DNA of 64,000 nt, taken from contig NZ_NISU01000001.1 in assembly GCF_002335805.1 (NCBI RefSeq), positions 318,079 to 382,078 on the forward strand. The letters run 5' to 3'. The stretch is from Bacillus sp. FJAT-45350 (GTDB taxonomy: Bacteria; Bacillota; Bacilli; Bacillales; NISU01). The position numbers and the translations under genes are program-made. Of the stretch, positions 15,311-24,370 are shown piece by piece; position 1 is the stretch's first letter, and every line of letters starts with the position of its first letter. Below the pieces are notes generated by a model. That model was not told where the DNA came from. It saw only the letters and a list, made by a program, of their open reading frames with translations, and ran no database searches.

Positions 15311-16576
15311 TTAGGCTGAAACTTCTACGTTAGTATTTTGTTTCTTTTGTTTAAGGTGAAGACTGAAGCTACCTAATGTACAAAGTAGACAAGTAAAGCT
15401 AGAAAATAGAAATGCAGTTAAATAGGAATTAGTGTATTCAATTAAATATCCTGTAACCATTGGTGAAATAAATTGACCTGCACTAAAGAAAATTGTTACA
15501 AACCCCATTGCAACGGGAATATACTTTGGCATAATATAGTCACCGACACTAGCGTTCATAATTGCAGGTACTCCCCAAAGAGTGACACCATAAATGAGGA
15601 TTAGCCCTAATATTAATAGATGATCAGTTGTAAACGTTAAACCAGTTAACATGACAAATTGGACTAAAAACACCATTGAGAGTGCAGTGGAACGTCCAAT
15701 TCTATCTGAAACACTTCCCCAAATAAATCCGCTAATTATACTAGCAGCTCCACCAACAGCAAAGTAGGTTCCTGCAAGGGAAGGTTGCATATTAACATCC
15801 GCTATTAAATAATCAACGATAAACGTAGAGAAAATAAGGTAGCTCATTCCCCAAAACATATAAATGAAGCCAATGATCCAAAGTGTTTTATTTCGGTAAA
15901 CGCTACTTGCAGATTCCTTTGTTGGCTCCTGTTCTTTGTTGTTCGGTTTGTTTGGAGTTGTTGTTTCACCACCAATAGGAGACAAATTAAGATCTTCAGG
16001 ACGGTTTTTTAATAAGAAGATATTAATGATTGCTACCGTAAATACAAAAATCGCTAAGAGGTACCAGCTGATTTTCCATCCATCTACCCCAAATGTAGAT
16101 ACAATTGCTGGGACTGAAAATCCACTTAACACCATTCCAAGTCCAGCACCAGCCATAGCGGTACCCATTGCCATTCCTCTTTTTTTAGGAGAGAACCATT
16201 GGCCAACAAGGCCGAGGGATGGTACGTAAGCTCCACCAGTTCCTACCCCAATTAAGAAACAACCGATGTATGCTACTAGAAATCCTGGAGCTAAAGCTGT
16301 TAGGACCATGGAAAATGATACTAAAAATAAAGAAAAGATAATCACTTTTTTTGCTGTATAGCGAATAACAAAGTATCCAGCAATAGTTACAGCAAACAAG
16401 TATCCAAAGAAAATTGAAGAAGCAATAAAGCCAGTTTGCCGGTAATCCAAGAATAACCCATCTTTCATAAAGGGGAGTATGGCACCAAAGGCAAAACGTC
16501 CAAAGCCAAGCCCTGCTAGGACACTTAGTACAATTAAGGCGAGAATCCACCAACCTTTATGTATTTGTTTACTCAT
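15311..16576 (-). CDS. MFS transporter (YbfB/YjiJ-like)
   Basis: 421 residues with 12 predicted membrane helices, a long polar central loop (GGETTTPNKPNNKEQEPTK) between helices 6 and 7, and the MFS loop 2-3 position occupied by RYTAKK. The N-terminal GWWILALIVLSVLAGLGFGR then FAFGAILPFM is characteristic of the YbfB/OFA-like branch. Substrate not predictable. The ATG has a weak RBS (AAAGTTGGGTTACTT). It stands alone, between a convergent small gene and a divergent HD-GYP gene. Confidence 0.88.
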   Translation of the reverse strand: MSKQIHKGWWILALIVLSVLAGLGFGRFAFGAILPFMKDGLFLDYRQTGFIASSIFFGYLFAVTIAGYFVIRYTAKKVIIFSLFLVSFSMVLTALAPGFLVAYIGCFLIGVGTGGAYVPSLGLVGQWFSPKKRGMAMGTAMAGAGLGMVLSGFSVPAIVSTFGVDGWKISWYLLAIFVFTVAIINIFLLKNRPEDLNLSPIGGETTTPNKPNNKEQEPTKESASSVYRNKTLWIIGFIYMFWGMSYLIFSTFIVDYLIADVNMQPSLAGTYFAVGGAASIISGFIWGSVSDRIGRSTALSMVFLVQFVMLTGLTFTTDHLLILGLILIYGVTLWGVPAIMNASVGDYIMPKYIPVAMGFVTIFFSAGQFISPMVTGYLIEYTNSYLTAFLFSSFTCLLCTLGSFSLHLKQKKQNTNVEVSA

Positions 16577-16785
16577 AAGTAACCCAACTTTCTGAATATT
16601 TTCAATTTAGTTGATCATACAACAAGTTTAGGATTCAAACAATGGGAGAGAAGATATTAATTACTAAGCACGAAAGATTAGTGTAAGTGAAGATATTGTA
16701 AGCATTGTATTTCACATTCGTATTTCAATTTGAGTTCCTTATCATCTATAATAAGAAATAGAGAGATTAAGGATGTGAGTGGTCT

Positions 16786-17835
16786 ATGAAATATACATTG
16801 ATTGATTCTGTAGAGCAAGGTGATTACCTTGGAAAACATATATATGCAAGTGACGGAAGAGTGTTGCTCCATGCAGGGGTCCAATTGACAATTGGCTTAA
16901 TTTCAAAGCTTCGCCACATGGGAGTTAATGCAGTTTTTTTAAGAGACGAACGTTTAGAGGATATTGAAATTGAAGAAGTTGTTTCTGAAAAAACAAAGAG
17001 AGAAACAATGACGACATTAACAGCGTCTTATCAATACATACAAAGTGGAAAAGAAATAGATTCGAAAGCGTTAAACAAATCAGTTAGCAGTATTATCGAT
17101 GAAATATTATCAAATGAAAATATTCTTCTAAGCCTAACTGATATTCGAACACAAGATAATCAGCTTTTCGTTCATTCTGTTAATGTCTGTATCACTTCTG
17201 TTATTATTGGTGTGAAAATTGGCTTAGATAAAACGAAGCTTCAGGAATTAGCAGTCGGGGCATTATTACATGATGTAGGGAAAACATTACCCGATAGTCC
17301 AAATGCCATTGTCTCTAAAGATGACGGTGATTTGAATCACCACTCCTGGAAAGGCTTTAATGCTTTAAGGAAAAATAAAGAAATCAGTACATTATCTTCT
17401 CATGTCGCACTAACACATCATGAACATGTTGATGGTACAGGTGAACCTAGAAATTTAATTGAAAAGGATATACATTTACTATCAAAAATTGTCTCAGTTG
17501 CTAATTTTTATGATAATTTACTTGCGCCAACTGATGGTTCTAACCCGATGCACCCTTATGATGCTTGTGAACATATTATGGGACTTACGGAAAAACATTT
17601 CTCACATCCAGTTGTTTGGAGATTTTTGCGAGCGGTTGCATTTTATCCAACGGGAAGTCAGGTTCGTTTGTCTACGAAAGAAACAGGAGTTGTCGTAGGT
17701 CAGCATACTGGTTTACCACAACGACCAATTGTCCGTACGTTTAAGATGATCGGTAGCTCAAATGATGATTATGAAATTAAAGAAGTGGATTTAGCAAAAG
17801 AAACAACAGTATTTATCCAAGAAATTATTTCATAA
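16786..17835 (+). CDS. HD-GYP-type cyclic-di-GMP phosphodiesterase (variant GYP motif)
   Basis: 349 residues. The catalytic HD pair is LLHDVGK (His162-Asp163), with HH at 185-186 and HHEHVDGTGEP at 211-221. In canonical HD-GYP proteins the last motif reads HHExxDGxGYP; here the Tyr is Glu (GEP). The metal ligands are retained. HD-GYP enzymes hydrolyse c-di-GMP to pGpG or GMP; activity with a GEP variant is uncertain. The first 80 residues form a small N-terminal domain. It is followed 14 bp later by an SDR gene, probably co-transcribed. Together with the GGDEF-EAL protein at 20105, this window holds two c-di-GMP-type enzymes. Confidence 0.87.
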   Translation: MKYTLIDSVEQGDYLGKHIYASDGRVLLHAGVQLTIGLISKLRHMGVNAVFLRDERLEDIEIEEVVSEKTKRETMTTLTASYQYIQSGKEIDSKALNKSVSSIIDEILSNENILLSLTDIRTQDNQLFVHSVNVCITSVIIGVKIGLDKTKLQELAVGALLHDVGKTLPDSPNAIVSKDDGDLNHHSWKGFNALRKNKEISTLSSHVALTHHEHVDGTGEPRNLIEKDIHLLSKIVSVANFYDNLLAPTDGSNPMHPYDACEHIMGLTEKHFSHPVVWRFLRAVAFYPTGSQVRLSTKETGVVVGQHTGLPQRPIVRTFKMIGSSNDDYEIKEVDLAKETTVFIQEIIS

Positions 17836-17849
17836 GAGGAGAAGGATAG

Positions 17850-18698
17850 ATGGAACGATACAAACAAGTAGTATGTATTACTGGTGCTGGCAGCGGCTTC
17901 GGCTTAGATGCCAGCCTCTTTTTTGCAAAAAAAGGGTTTCAAGTGGTTGCGACTGTACGCTCTATAGAACGTAGCAGTTATTTACAGCAACGAATTAAGG
18001 AAGAGGGCATAGAAGAGAAAGTTGATGTGGTTGGACTAGATGTTACAAAACAAAGTGAAATTGTGAGAACTATAACTAGTATTCTAGAAAAACATCAGCA
18101 AATTGATATCTTAATAAATAATGCCGGATTCGCAATGGGTGGCTTTGCTGAAGAGATATCTCAAGATGAATGGAAAGATCAATTTGATACAAACTTCTTC
18201 GGATTAGTGGCAGTTACACAAGCAGTACTCCCTTCGATGAGGAAACGGTCGAAGGGGAGGATTGTAAATATTAGTAGCATTAGTGGAAAAATTGCGTTTC
18301 CTGGAATGTCAGCTTATGCAGCGTCAAAGCATGCTGTTGAAGCGTATAGCGAAAGTTTACGCTTTGAAGTTAAGCCATTTGACATAGATGTTTGTATAGT
18401 GGAGCCAGGTTCATATCAAACAAATATTTGGTCGAAAGGTAAGAAAGTAGCTTCTAGAAGTGTTGAGCCATCCTCTCCTTACTATAAACAATATGTAGCG
18501 ATTGAAAATTACTTGAAAAAGTCTGAACCTAACTTCGGTCCAACTTATGAGGTAACGGAAGTAATATTCAAAGCTTGTACAATTATTAAACCTAAACTAC
18601 GCTACCCAATTGGGAAACAAGTTAAGCTTCTAATCCTGTTGAAGGGACTTCTCCCTTGGAAGCTCTGGGAGCGTTTAGTCGTTAAGACGATGAAATGA
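17850..18698 (+). CDS. Short-chain dehydrogenase/reductase
   Basis: 282 residues, classical SDR. The cofactor motif TGAGSGFG is at 11-18, NNAG at 90-93, the catalytic Ser in ISSISG near 143-146, and Tyr156-xxx-Lys160 within YAASK. Arg at 37 after beta-2 (ATVRS) favours NADP(H). The C-terminus ends in a hydrophobic stretch KLLILLKGLLPWKLWERLVV that could associate with membrane. The substrate cannot be told. RBS AGAGGAGAAGGATAG precedes ATG 17850. Confidence 0.92.
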   Translation: MERYKQVVCITGAGSGFGLDASLFFAKKGFQVVATVRSIERSSYLQQRIKEEGIEEKVDVVGLDVTKQSEIVRTITSILEKHQQIDILINNAGFAMGGFAEEISQDEWKDQFDTNFFGLVAVTQAVLPSMRKRSKGRIVNISSISGKIAFPGMSAYAASKHAVEAYSESLRFEVKPFDIDVCIVEPGSYQTNIWSKGKKVASRSVEPSSPYYKQYVAIENYLKKSEPNFGPTYEVTEVIFKACTIIKPKLRYPIGKQVKLLILLKGLLPWKLWERLVVKTMK

Positions 18699-18715
18699 TG
18701 ATACAGTTGAAAACG

Positions 18716-18760
18716 AAGGGCACTAAAGGAGGAAACCTTACCTCTTAAAGTGTCCTTTTA
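18716..18760 (+). terminator. Terminator after the SDR gene
   Basis: An imperfect hairpin: AAGGGCACT with AGTGTCCTTTT, inner GGAGG with CCTC, then TTTTAC. Confidence 0.65.
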
Positions 18761-18811
18761 CATTACCATTTGATACGATTACTTCAATTAGTAAAATAAG
18801 GGTGAATAAAA

Positions 18812-20026
18812 ATGATTGAATTACGTACGAAACAATTTTGGAAAGCATCAGTGGCTCTAGGTATTGCATCTTTTTTAATTTTTGCGAATGTTTACTTTAC
18901 TCAACCTTTATTACCGTTATTTTCAGAGGAATTTAGTGTATCACCAGTCGTATCAAGTTTGTCAATATCTCTCGTGTTATTAACTTTAGGAATTTGCTTC
19001 ACATTTTACAGTATTTTTTCAAATGCTATAGGGCGAAAAGTAATTATGGTAGCTTCAATGATAGTTGGCACAATCGTAACATTTTTGATAGCCTTTGCTC
19101 CAAATTATGAAGTACTACTCGCCTTTCGAGTTATCCAAGCAATTGCCTTGGCTGGAATTCCTACAATAGCGATGACTTATATAGGTGAGGAGTTTTCAGT
19201 TAAGGCATTAACATTGGCTGTGGGTATTTATATTAGTGCTAACACAATTGGGGGGATGGGTGGACGCCTAATGAGTGGGATCATTACTGACTTATACGAT
19301 TGGCGTATGGCCTTTATTGGCATGGGGATACTTAGTTTCATAATGATGATTGTCTTTATTTTTCTCCTACCGCCATCGAAGCATTTTATAAAAGAAAAAA
19401 TAAACAAAAAAGTAATTGTGGAGCAGTATCGATCTCATTTACGTAATCGTACGTTACGATACGCCTATATTGTAGGTGGGCTTCATTTCTTTTTGTTTGT
19501 AGGGGTATATAATTTTATTACGTACTTACTCAGTGGTGAACCATTTCATGTATCAACGACTATTCTAGGGTTCTTGTTTATTACCTATATAGCGGGTACA
19601 TTCAGCTCTACCTATGCAGGCAAGGTATCACAAACGTTCTATCAATCTACTTGTATTGGAATTGGAATCTTAATTATGGTTGTAGGGTTATTGCTTACAT
19701 TAGTGACCAACCTTACAATGATTTTCATAGGATTACTCTGTTTGTCATTTGGTTTTTTCTTTGCCCATTCATGTTCGAGTGCATGGGTAGGTCGCTACGC
19801 AACGAAGGCTAAGTCAAGTGCATCTGGTATTTATTTAACCTCGTATTATTTATGTGGGAGTTTAGGGAGTTTTTATTTTGCGTTCTTTTGGAACGCTGCT
19901 GGTTGGATTGGAGTTATCGTTGGCGCTGTATTCGTACTTATAATAACAACTTATTGTATGTTTAAAATGTATCAAATTGAAAACAGTATTGTAACAAACT
20001 CTCATAGTAAGGGAATAATTGTTTGA
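18812..20026 (+). CDS. MFS transporter (YnfM-like)
   Basis: 404 residues, 12 helices. The N-terminus reads ASFLIFANVYFTQPLLPLF, typical of the YnfM branch of MFS drug/metabolite exporters. Loop 2-3 carries SNAIGRKVIMV, the G-R-K/R MFS signature. No large central loop. Substrate unknown. ATG 18812 follows AAGGGTGAATAAAA. Monocistronic between terminators and the promoter of the next gene. Confidence 0.88.
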   Translation: MIELRTKQFWKASVALGIASFLIFANVYFTQPLLPLFSEEFSVSPVVSSLSISLVLLTLGICFTFYSIFSNAIGRKVIMVASMIVGTIVTFLIAFAPNYEVLLAFRVIQAIALAGIPTIAMTYIGEEFSVKALTLAVGIYISANTIGGMGGRLMSGIITDLYDWRMAFIGMGILSFIMMIVFIFLLPPSKHFIKEKINKKVIVEQYRSHLRNRTLRYAYIVGGLHFFLFVGVYNFITYLLSGEPFHVSTTILGFLFITYIAGTFSSTYAGKVSQTFYQSTCIGIGILIMVVGLLLTLVTNLTMIFIGLLCLSFGFFFAHSCSSAWVGRYATKAKSSASGIYLTSYYLCGSLGSFYFAFFWNAAGWIGVIVGAVFVLIITTYCMFKMYQIENSIVTNSHSKGIIV

Positions 20027-20104
20027 TAGTTCAGAATATTAAAGGTTTTACGTGTTGAATTGGTGAATAACATACTATAATATAATGAGTATAGTATAGT
20101 TGAT

Positions 20105-22183
20105 ATGAACCATAGGATGGTGAAGATGGTGAAGCACCAATCAGTAACATCAAAAATTATAATAAGAATGACGGCTGTCCTCATAATTATTGCAATATTT
20201 AATTTTAGCTTATCCCATATTTTTTTAAAAGACCGGTTAACAGATTATTTATCGCAAGAGCTTGAGGATAAGAAGCTACTACTCTCTCAATTAGTTGTTT
20301 TTTCACAATCCAATGGTGAAGATGAAATGATTGTAGATGAAATTACAATGTTTATTGAAGATAATGAGAATATCGAGAATATTGCACTCTATAAAATGCA
20401 AGAAAATACGAACGATATTATCGTAGCCAATAGTGATACACGACTACATATAGAAGATCATGAGTGGGTAGAGTCCGCTATTCTTTCTGGTCAAGAGTTT
20501 ATATTCGATGAGAAAGTCAACGATAGGGATTTCCGTTATTTTTATACACCAATAAATAATGAGATGGTTGTTGGTATAAAAGCAAATTTAGATCGGCAGA
20601 ACTCGCTCGAAATCGCAATTATTTACGTTGATATATTTGTTACTTTATTTGCATTCCTATCAATATTGCTGATACTTAGAATGATTTCCCAGAGTCAGTT
20701 AAAGCCACTAGGAGAAATTGAAAGGTATTTAACGACCGTTTCTAATGGAGATTTCTCGAAAAAGCTGACAATTGAAAAGAATAATGAATTTGCATGGCTT
20801 GGTGACCGAATTAATGAAATGACAAGCAAAATAAACCACCTTATAAAAAATGTGAAAGAGCGGGCTGATGATAAAATAGAATATATGGCGTATCATGATG
20901 ACCTTACGAATCTACCGAATCGTCGTATGTTTCAAGAGGAAATAGAAAAACATATTATTCAGTCTGAAAATAATACTAGTCAATTTGCAATTTTGTATAT
21001 TGATTTAGATGGTTTTAAAAGGATCAATGATACGATTGGTCATGTATATGGTGACAAAATGCTTTTGCTTATATCAACAAGATTAACAACAGTTATAAAA
21101 AAGGAAGGTTTAATTTGTCGTCTAGCTGGTGATGAATTTGCAGTAATTGTTCCATTTAACGAAAAACGAGAAGTAGCTGCACTCTCGGAGAAAATTCTAA
21201 AAAGCTTTGAAACATCCTTTGAGGTGGAAGGGGATGATATGGCTGTATCTATTAGCATTGGTATCTCCATTTTTCCAACAGATGGGACTGACTATGATAC
21301 TTTACTAAGGAATGCCGATTCAGCAATGTATGAAGCAAAGGAAAAGGGAAAGAAGCGTTATCAATTTTATGAACCATATATGAATGAAAAGAAGCTTGAA
21401 CAAATAGAAATAGAAAAACATTTAAGAAAATCGTTAGAGAATAATGAGCTAATTCTTTATTATCAACCACAAGTAGATTCAGAAAGTGGTCAATTAGCAG
21501 GAGTCGAAGTATTATTACGATGGCATCATGAAGAATTAGGTATGGTACCTCCAGGAAAATTTATCCCTATTATTGAAAAGTCGAATCTTATTAATGATGT
21601 AGGTGAGTGGGTATTAAGGAAAGCCTGTATTCAAAATAAGCAATGGCAGGCTGTTGGATTACCTAAGACGAAAATATCAGTGAATGTATCGCCAAGACAG
21701 TTTCAACAATCGAATTTTGTTGATATTGTAAAAAAGGCGTTAGATGACTCAGGATTAGATCCACATTATTTATCGATTGAAATTACTGAAAGTGTAGCGA
21801 TGGATAATATCAATTTAACCTTTGAAAAAATGATCGCATTAAAAGAAATAGGGATTCATGTTGCGATTGACGATTTTGGAACTGGTCATTCCTCATTACG
21901 TTATTTAAAGAGTTTTCCTATTGATACACTTAAAATCGATCGAGAGTTTGTTAAGGATGTCAATGAGTCAAACAGTGGTTTTGAAATTGTAACCGCAATA
22001 ATTGCCCTTGCTCATAGCTTGAAAATTGGATTAATTGCAGAAGGGGTAGAAACTGAACAGCAACTTAGTTTTCTAAAGGAAAAGAAATGTTTCATCATAC
22101 AAGGCTATTTCTATAGTAAGCCATTATGTGCAGCAGATTTTGAAAAGTGGATTAACGAGCGAAAAGAATTGCAATTAAATTAA
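20105..22183 (+). CDS. Membrane-bound GGDEF-EAL bifunctional c-di-GMP protein
   Basis: 692 residues: TM1 about 18-40, an extracytoplasmic sensor 41-168, TM2 169-192, HAMP 193-247, a GGDEF domain with AGDEF at 341-345, and an EAL domain with EVL at 468-470, DDFGTG at 588-593 and the IEITES motif. AGDEF and EVL are tolerated variants, and the metal-binding acidic residues appear intact, so both activities are possible. ATG 20126 has a better RBS (AGGATGG) than ATG 20105 and could be the true start, shortening the protein by 7 residues. A promoter with TTGAAT, 17 nt, TAATAT lies just upstream (about 20054-20082). Confidence 0.93.
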   Translation: MNHRMVKMVKHQSVTSKIIIRMTAVLIIIAIFNFSLSHIFLKDRLTDYLSQELEDKKLLLSQLVVFSQSNGEDEMIVDEITMFIEDNENIENIALYKMQENTNDIIVANSDTRLHIEDHEWVESAILSGQEFIFDEKVNDRDFRYFYTPINNEMVVGIKANLDRQNSLEIAIIYVDIFVTLFAFLSILLILRMISQSQLKPLGEIERYLTTVSNGDFSKKLTIEKNNEFAWLGDRINEMTSKINHLIKNVKERADDKIEYMAYHDDLTNLPNRRMFQEEIEKHIIQSENNTSQFAILYIDLDGFKRINDTIGHVYGDKMLLLISTRLTTVIKKEGLICRLAGDEFAVIVPFNEKREVAALSEKILKSFETSFEVEGDDMAVSISIGISIFPTDGTDYDTLLRNADSAMYEAKEKGKKRYQFYEPYMNEKKLEQIEIEKHLRKSLENNELILYYQPQVDSESGQLAGVEVLLRWHHEELGMVPPGKFIPIIEKSNLINDVGEWVLRKACIQNKQWQAVGLPKTKISVNVSPRQFQQSNFVDIVKKALDDSGLDPHYLSIEITESVAMDNINLTFEKMIALKEIGIHVAIDDFGTGHSSLRYLKSFPIDTLKIDREFVKDVNESNSGFEIVTAIIALAHSLKIGLIAEGVETEQQLSFLKEKKCFIIQGYFYSKPLCAADFEKWINERKELQLN

Positions 22184-22189
22184 GAAAAA

Positions 22190-22240
22190 GGGGTGTCATC
22201 TAAGGTAGATATATTACCTTAGGTGGCACCCCTGTATTTT
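22190..22240 (+). terminator. 18-bp hairpin terminator of the GGDEF-EAL gene
   Basis: GGGGTGTCATCTAAGGTA (22190-22207) pairs with 22215-22232 (one mismatch), then TGTATTTT. Repeat R4 begins straight after it. Confidence 0.9.
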
Positions 22241-22417
22241 GGCTAAGGAAATTAAAAAATACCTAAGCTATGGATAAGTGAAAGCTTATTCAAAGAAGGG
22301 CAATGGCTCCGCGCACTACGCGTATAGCGCCAAGAAATCCACTTGTCACTATACTTTAAAAAGTATTGGCTCCGCACATTGCTTTAAACAAAAGACCGCT
22401 TTGCGGATTTTGTTCTA
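22241..22417 (+). repeat. Structured intergenic repeat, copy R4 (type 1, complete)
   Basis: GGCTAAGGAAATTAA to TTTTGTTCTA. Arms: GCAATG 22300-22305 with CATTGC 22377-22382; gctccgcg and gctccgca unpaired; CACTAC 22314-22319 with GTATTG 22363-22368 (one mismatch). Terminal hairpin CCGC/GCGG 22396-22406. The last bases supply the stop codon of the convergent gene. Confidence 0.85.
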
Positions 22418-22687
22418 GCCTTCTTTTGTTTCATTAATTAAAGCTTCATAAGGTGTTAAATCAATACCTTTGCTATTTAACATTGCAATAGCTCTCTCTT
22501 GCATTTTGCCAGGAGAACCAACTATGTACCCACGGATTACATGGTCCTTCGTAATTTCTTCTTCACCATTAGCTTGCTGAATAATATTCTTTTCAATCCC
22601 TTTTTTTGCCATAGGGCGAACAAATACCGGGATAGGCTTAACTAATTCTTCTAGTAAGGCTTTTGCTTCATCATTCCAATTCATCAT
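22415..22687 (-). CDS. PCP_red-domain protein (90 aa)
   Basis: The sequence WNDEAKALLEELVKPIPVFV, then RPMAKKGIEKN, ITKDHVIRGY matches the PCP_red family, the small helical domain also found at the C-terminus of light-independent protochlorophyllide reductase subunit B. In non-phototrophs it occurs as a stand-alone protein of unknown role. The Bacillus member is roughly this length. Its stop codon TAG (complement of 22415-22417) is formed by the end of repeat R4, so the C-terminus may have been trimmed by insertion. The start ATGATG at 22687 follows GAAAGGAAGATGA. Confidence 0.78.
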   Translation of the reverse strand: MMNWNDEAKALLEELVKPIPVFVRPMAKKGIEKNIIQQANGEEEITKDHVIRGYIVGSPGKMQERAIAMLNSKGIDLTPYEALINETKEG

Positions 22688-22824
22688 TCATCTTCCTTTC
22701 ATAACAGCTACATTTTGAACAAATCTATTATACACTTTGCACTGTGAAAAATCACTTAATAAAATTACTTATAACTATTTACTATGATCAGCTCCCTTCT
22801 ATAGATACTCTCTTACTGTGCCCA

Positions 22825-22854
22825 GAATATTATAAAGTTTACTGGTACATAGTA
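22825..22854 (+). promoter_or_regulatory. Possible sigma-G promoter of the ger operon
   Basis: GAATA (22825-22829), 18 nt, CATAGTA (22848-22854), close to the forespore sigma-G consensus that drives gerA operons in Bacillus. The match is by eye only. Confidence 0.5.
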
Positions 22855-22882
22855 GTAGAAGAAGTAAAAAGAGGTGATCTCT

Positions 22883-24370
22883 TTGGATGTTGATACATTA
22901 TCTGGTCGATTTGGTGAGGATATTATAAGAATTAAGGAAGAATTTTCATATCCAATAAATGAAGATTTCCAGCTTAGGAAGCTATTTATACCTCGATTGG
23001 ACAAGGAAGCAGTTCTTTTCTATGTCAATGGACTAGTTCAAGGTGATGTGATTGAACAATCTGTCATTACGCCACTCTTAAAAAATAAAACAGCTAGAAA
23101 AGGAAAGGCCACTCTCTATAAAATGGAGCAAATGCTACCATTACGTGGAGTAGGAAAAAGTAGTGATATTTCAAAAATTGTTGAAGGTATTGTGAGAGGC
23201 AGTGTTGCACTCTTAATTGAAGATGATGATTCTGCCTATTTATTAAACACTTCAACAACCGAGCATCGCGGGATAGGGGAGCCACAATCAGAAAATGTAA
23301 TAAAAGGACCGAATGAAGGATTCGTTGAATCAAGCATTACAAACCGCTCTTTAATTAGGAAGCATGTTCGTGATCCGAAACTACTAACAGAAACAATGAC
23401 AGTTGGACAACGAACGAAAAGCGATGTCTCTATTATGTATATAAAAGGAATAGCGAACCCGGCCTTTATTGAGGAGCTTAAAGAACGGATTGGAAATCTT
23501 GAAGTAGATGACCTACAAGGAATCTCTGTATTAGAGCAGCATATTGAAGAAAGGCCTTATTCTTTATTGCCTAGTATTCTTTATACTGAAAGGCCTGACC
23601 GGTGTGCTTCATTTCTATTAGAAGGTCATATTGTAGTTTCCATGGATCATACTCCAGCTTGCTTAGTATTGCCTGTGACAGTGTGGTCTTTCTTTCATAC
23701 AGCAGAAGACTTTAATCAACGATTTGCTTTTGGAAATTTCATTCGTTTGATTCGGTTGCTTGCTGTATTTGTGGCTTTATTAATGCCGTCATTTTATATA
23801 GCGATTACTAACTTTCATATCGAAATGTTACCGACTGACTTAGTACTAGCTATTGCTGCTACCCGTGAAAGAGTACCATTTCCAGCAGTAGTAGAAGTTC
23901 TATTGATGGAGCTAGCCTTTGAGCTATTGAGGGAGGCAGGTGTAAGAATTCCAACACCCATTGGTCCGACAATAGGAATTGTCGGGGCATTGATTCTTGG
24001 ACAGGCTGCGGTTGAAGCGCATATTATTAGTCCTATTCTTGTCATAGTCATTGCTATAACGGGTCTGGCCTCGTTTGCTATTCCAGATGTTAGCTTTAGT
24101 TTTGCAATTAGAATAAGCCGCTTTATCTTTTTATTTTTCTCAATGTTTATGGGCTTTTTTGGTATTGCGGTTATTTTTACGATGATACTAGCATACGCAA
24201 CAACGGCTAAATCTTTTGGTGTACCATTTTTAGCTCCTGTCGCACCTCATTATCGTTCATCAAAGGACTTAATAATACGCCCTCCTGTTTGGAAACAATG
24301 GATTAGACCACAGCATATGAAGCCGGTAGAGTCAGTTCGACAAAAACGAAAAACAGGGAGTACGGAATGA
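22883..24370 (+). CDS. Spore germination receptor A subunit (GerA family)
   Basis: The start is TTG 22883 with AAGAGGTGATCTC as RBS. About 495 residues: a large hydrophilic N-terminal domain with the GerA hallmarks (VLFYVNGLVQGDVIEQSVI, then KGPNEGFVESSITNRSLIRK, and FLLEGHIVVSMDHTPACLVL), followed by about five membrane helices from residue 290 (with RERVPFPAVVEVLLMELAFE and PTPIGPTIGIVGALILGQAA). It resides in the spore inner membrane and with the B and C subunits forms a nutrient-germinant receptor. First gene of a four-gene operon; its stop overlaps the start of the B gene (ATGA). Confidence 0.95.
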   Translation: MDVDTLSGRFGEDIIRIKEEFSYPINEDFQLRKLFIPRLDKEAVLFYVNGLVQGDVIEQSVITPLLKNKTARKGKATLYKMEQMLPLRGVGKSSDISKIVEGIVRGSVALLIEDDDSAYLLNTSTTEHRGIGEPQSENVIKGPNEGFVESSITNRSLIRKHVRDPKLLTETMTVGQRTKSDVSIMYIKGIANPAFIEELKERIGNLEVDDLQGISVLEQHIEERPYSLLPSILYTERPDRCASFLLEGHIVVSMDHTPACLVLPVTVWSFFHTAEDFNQRFAFGNFIRLIRLLAVFVALLMPSFYIAITNFHIEMLPTDLVLAIAATRERVPFPAVVEVLLMELAFELLREAGVRIPTPIGPTIGIVGALILGQAAVEAHIISPILVIVIAITGLASFAIPDVSFSFAIRISRFIFLFFSMFMGFFGIAVIFTMILAYATTAKSFGVPFLAPVAPHYRSSKDLIIRPPVWKQWIRPQHMKPVESVRQKRKTGSTE

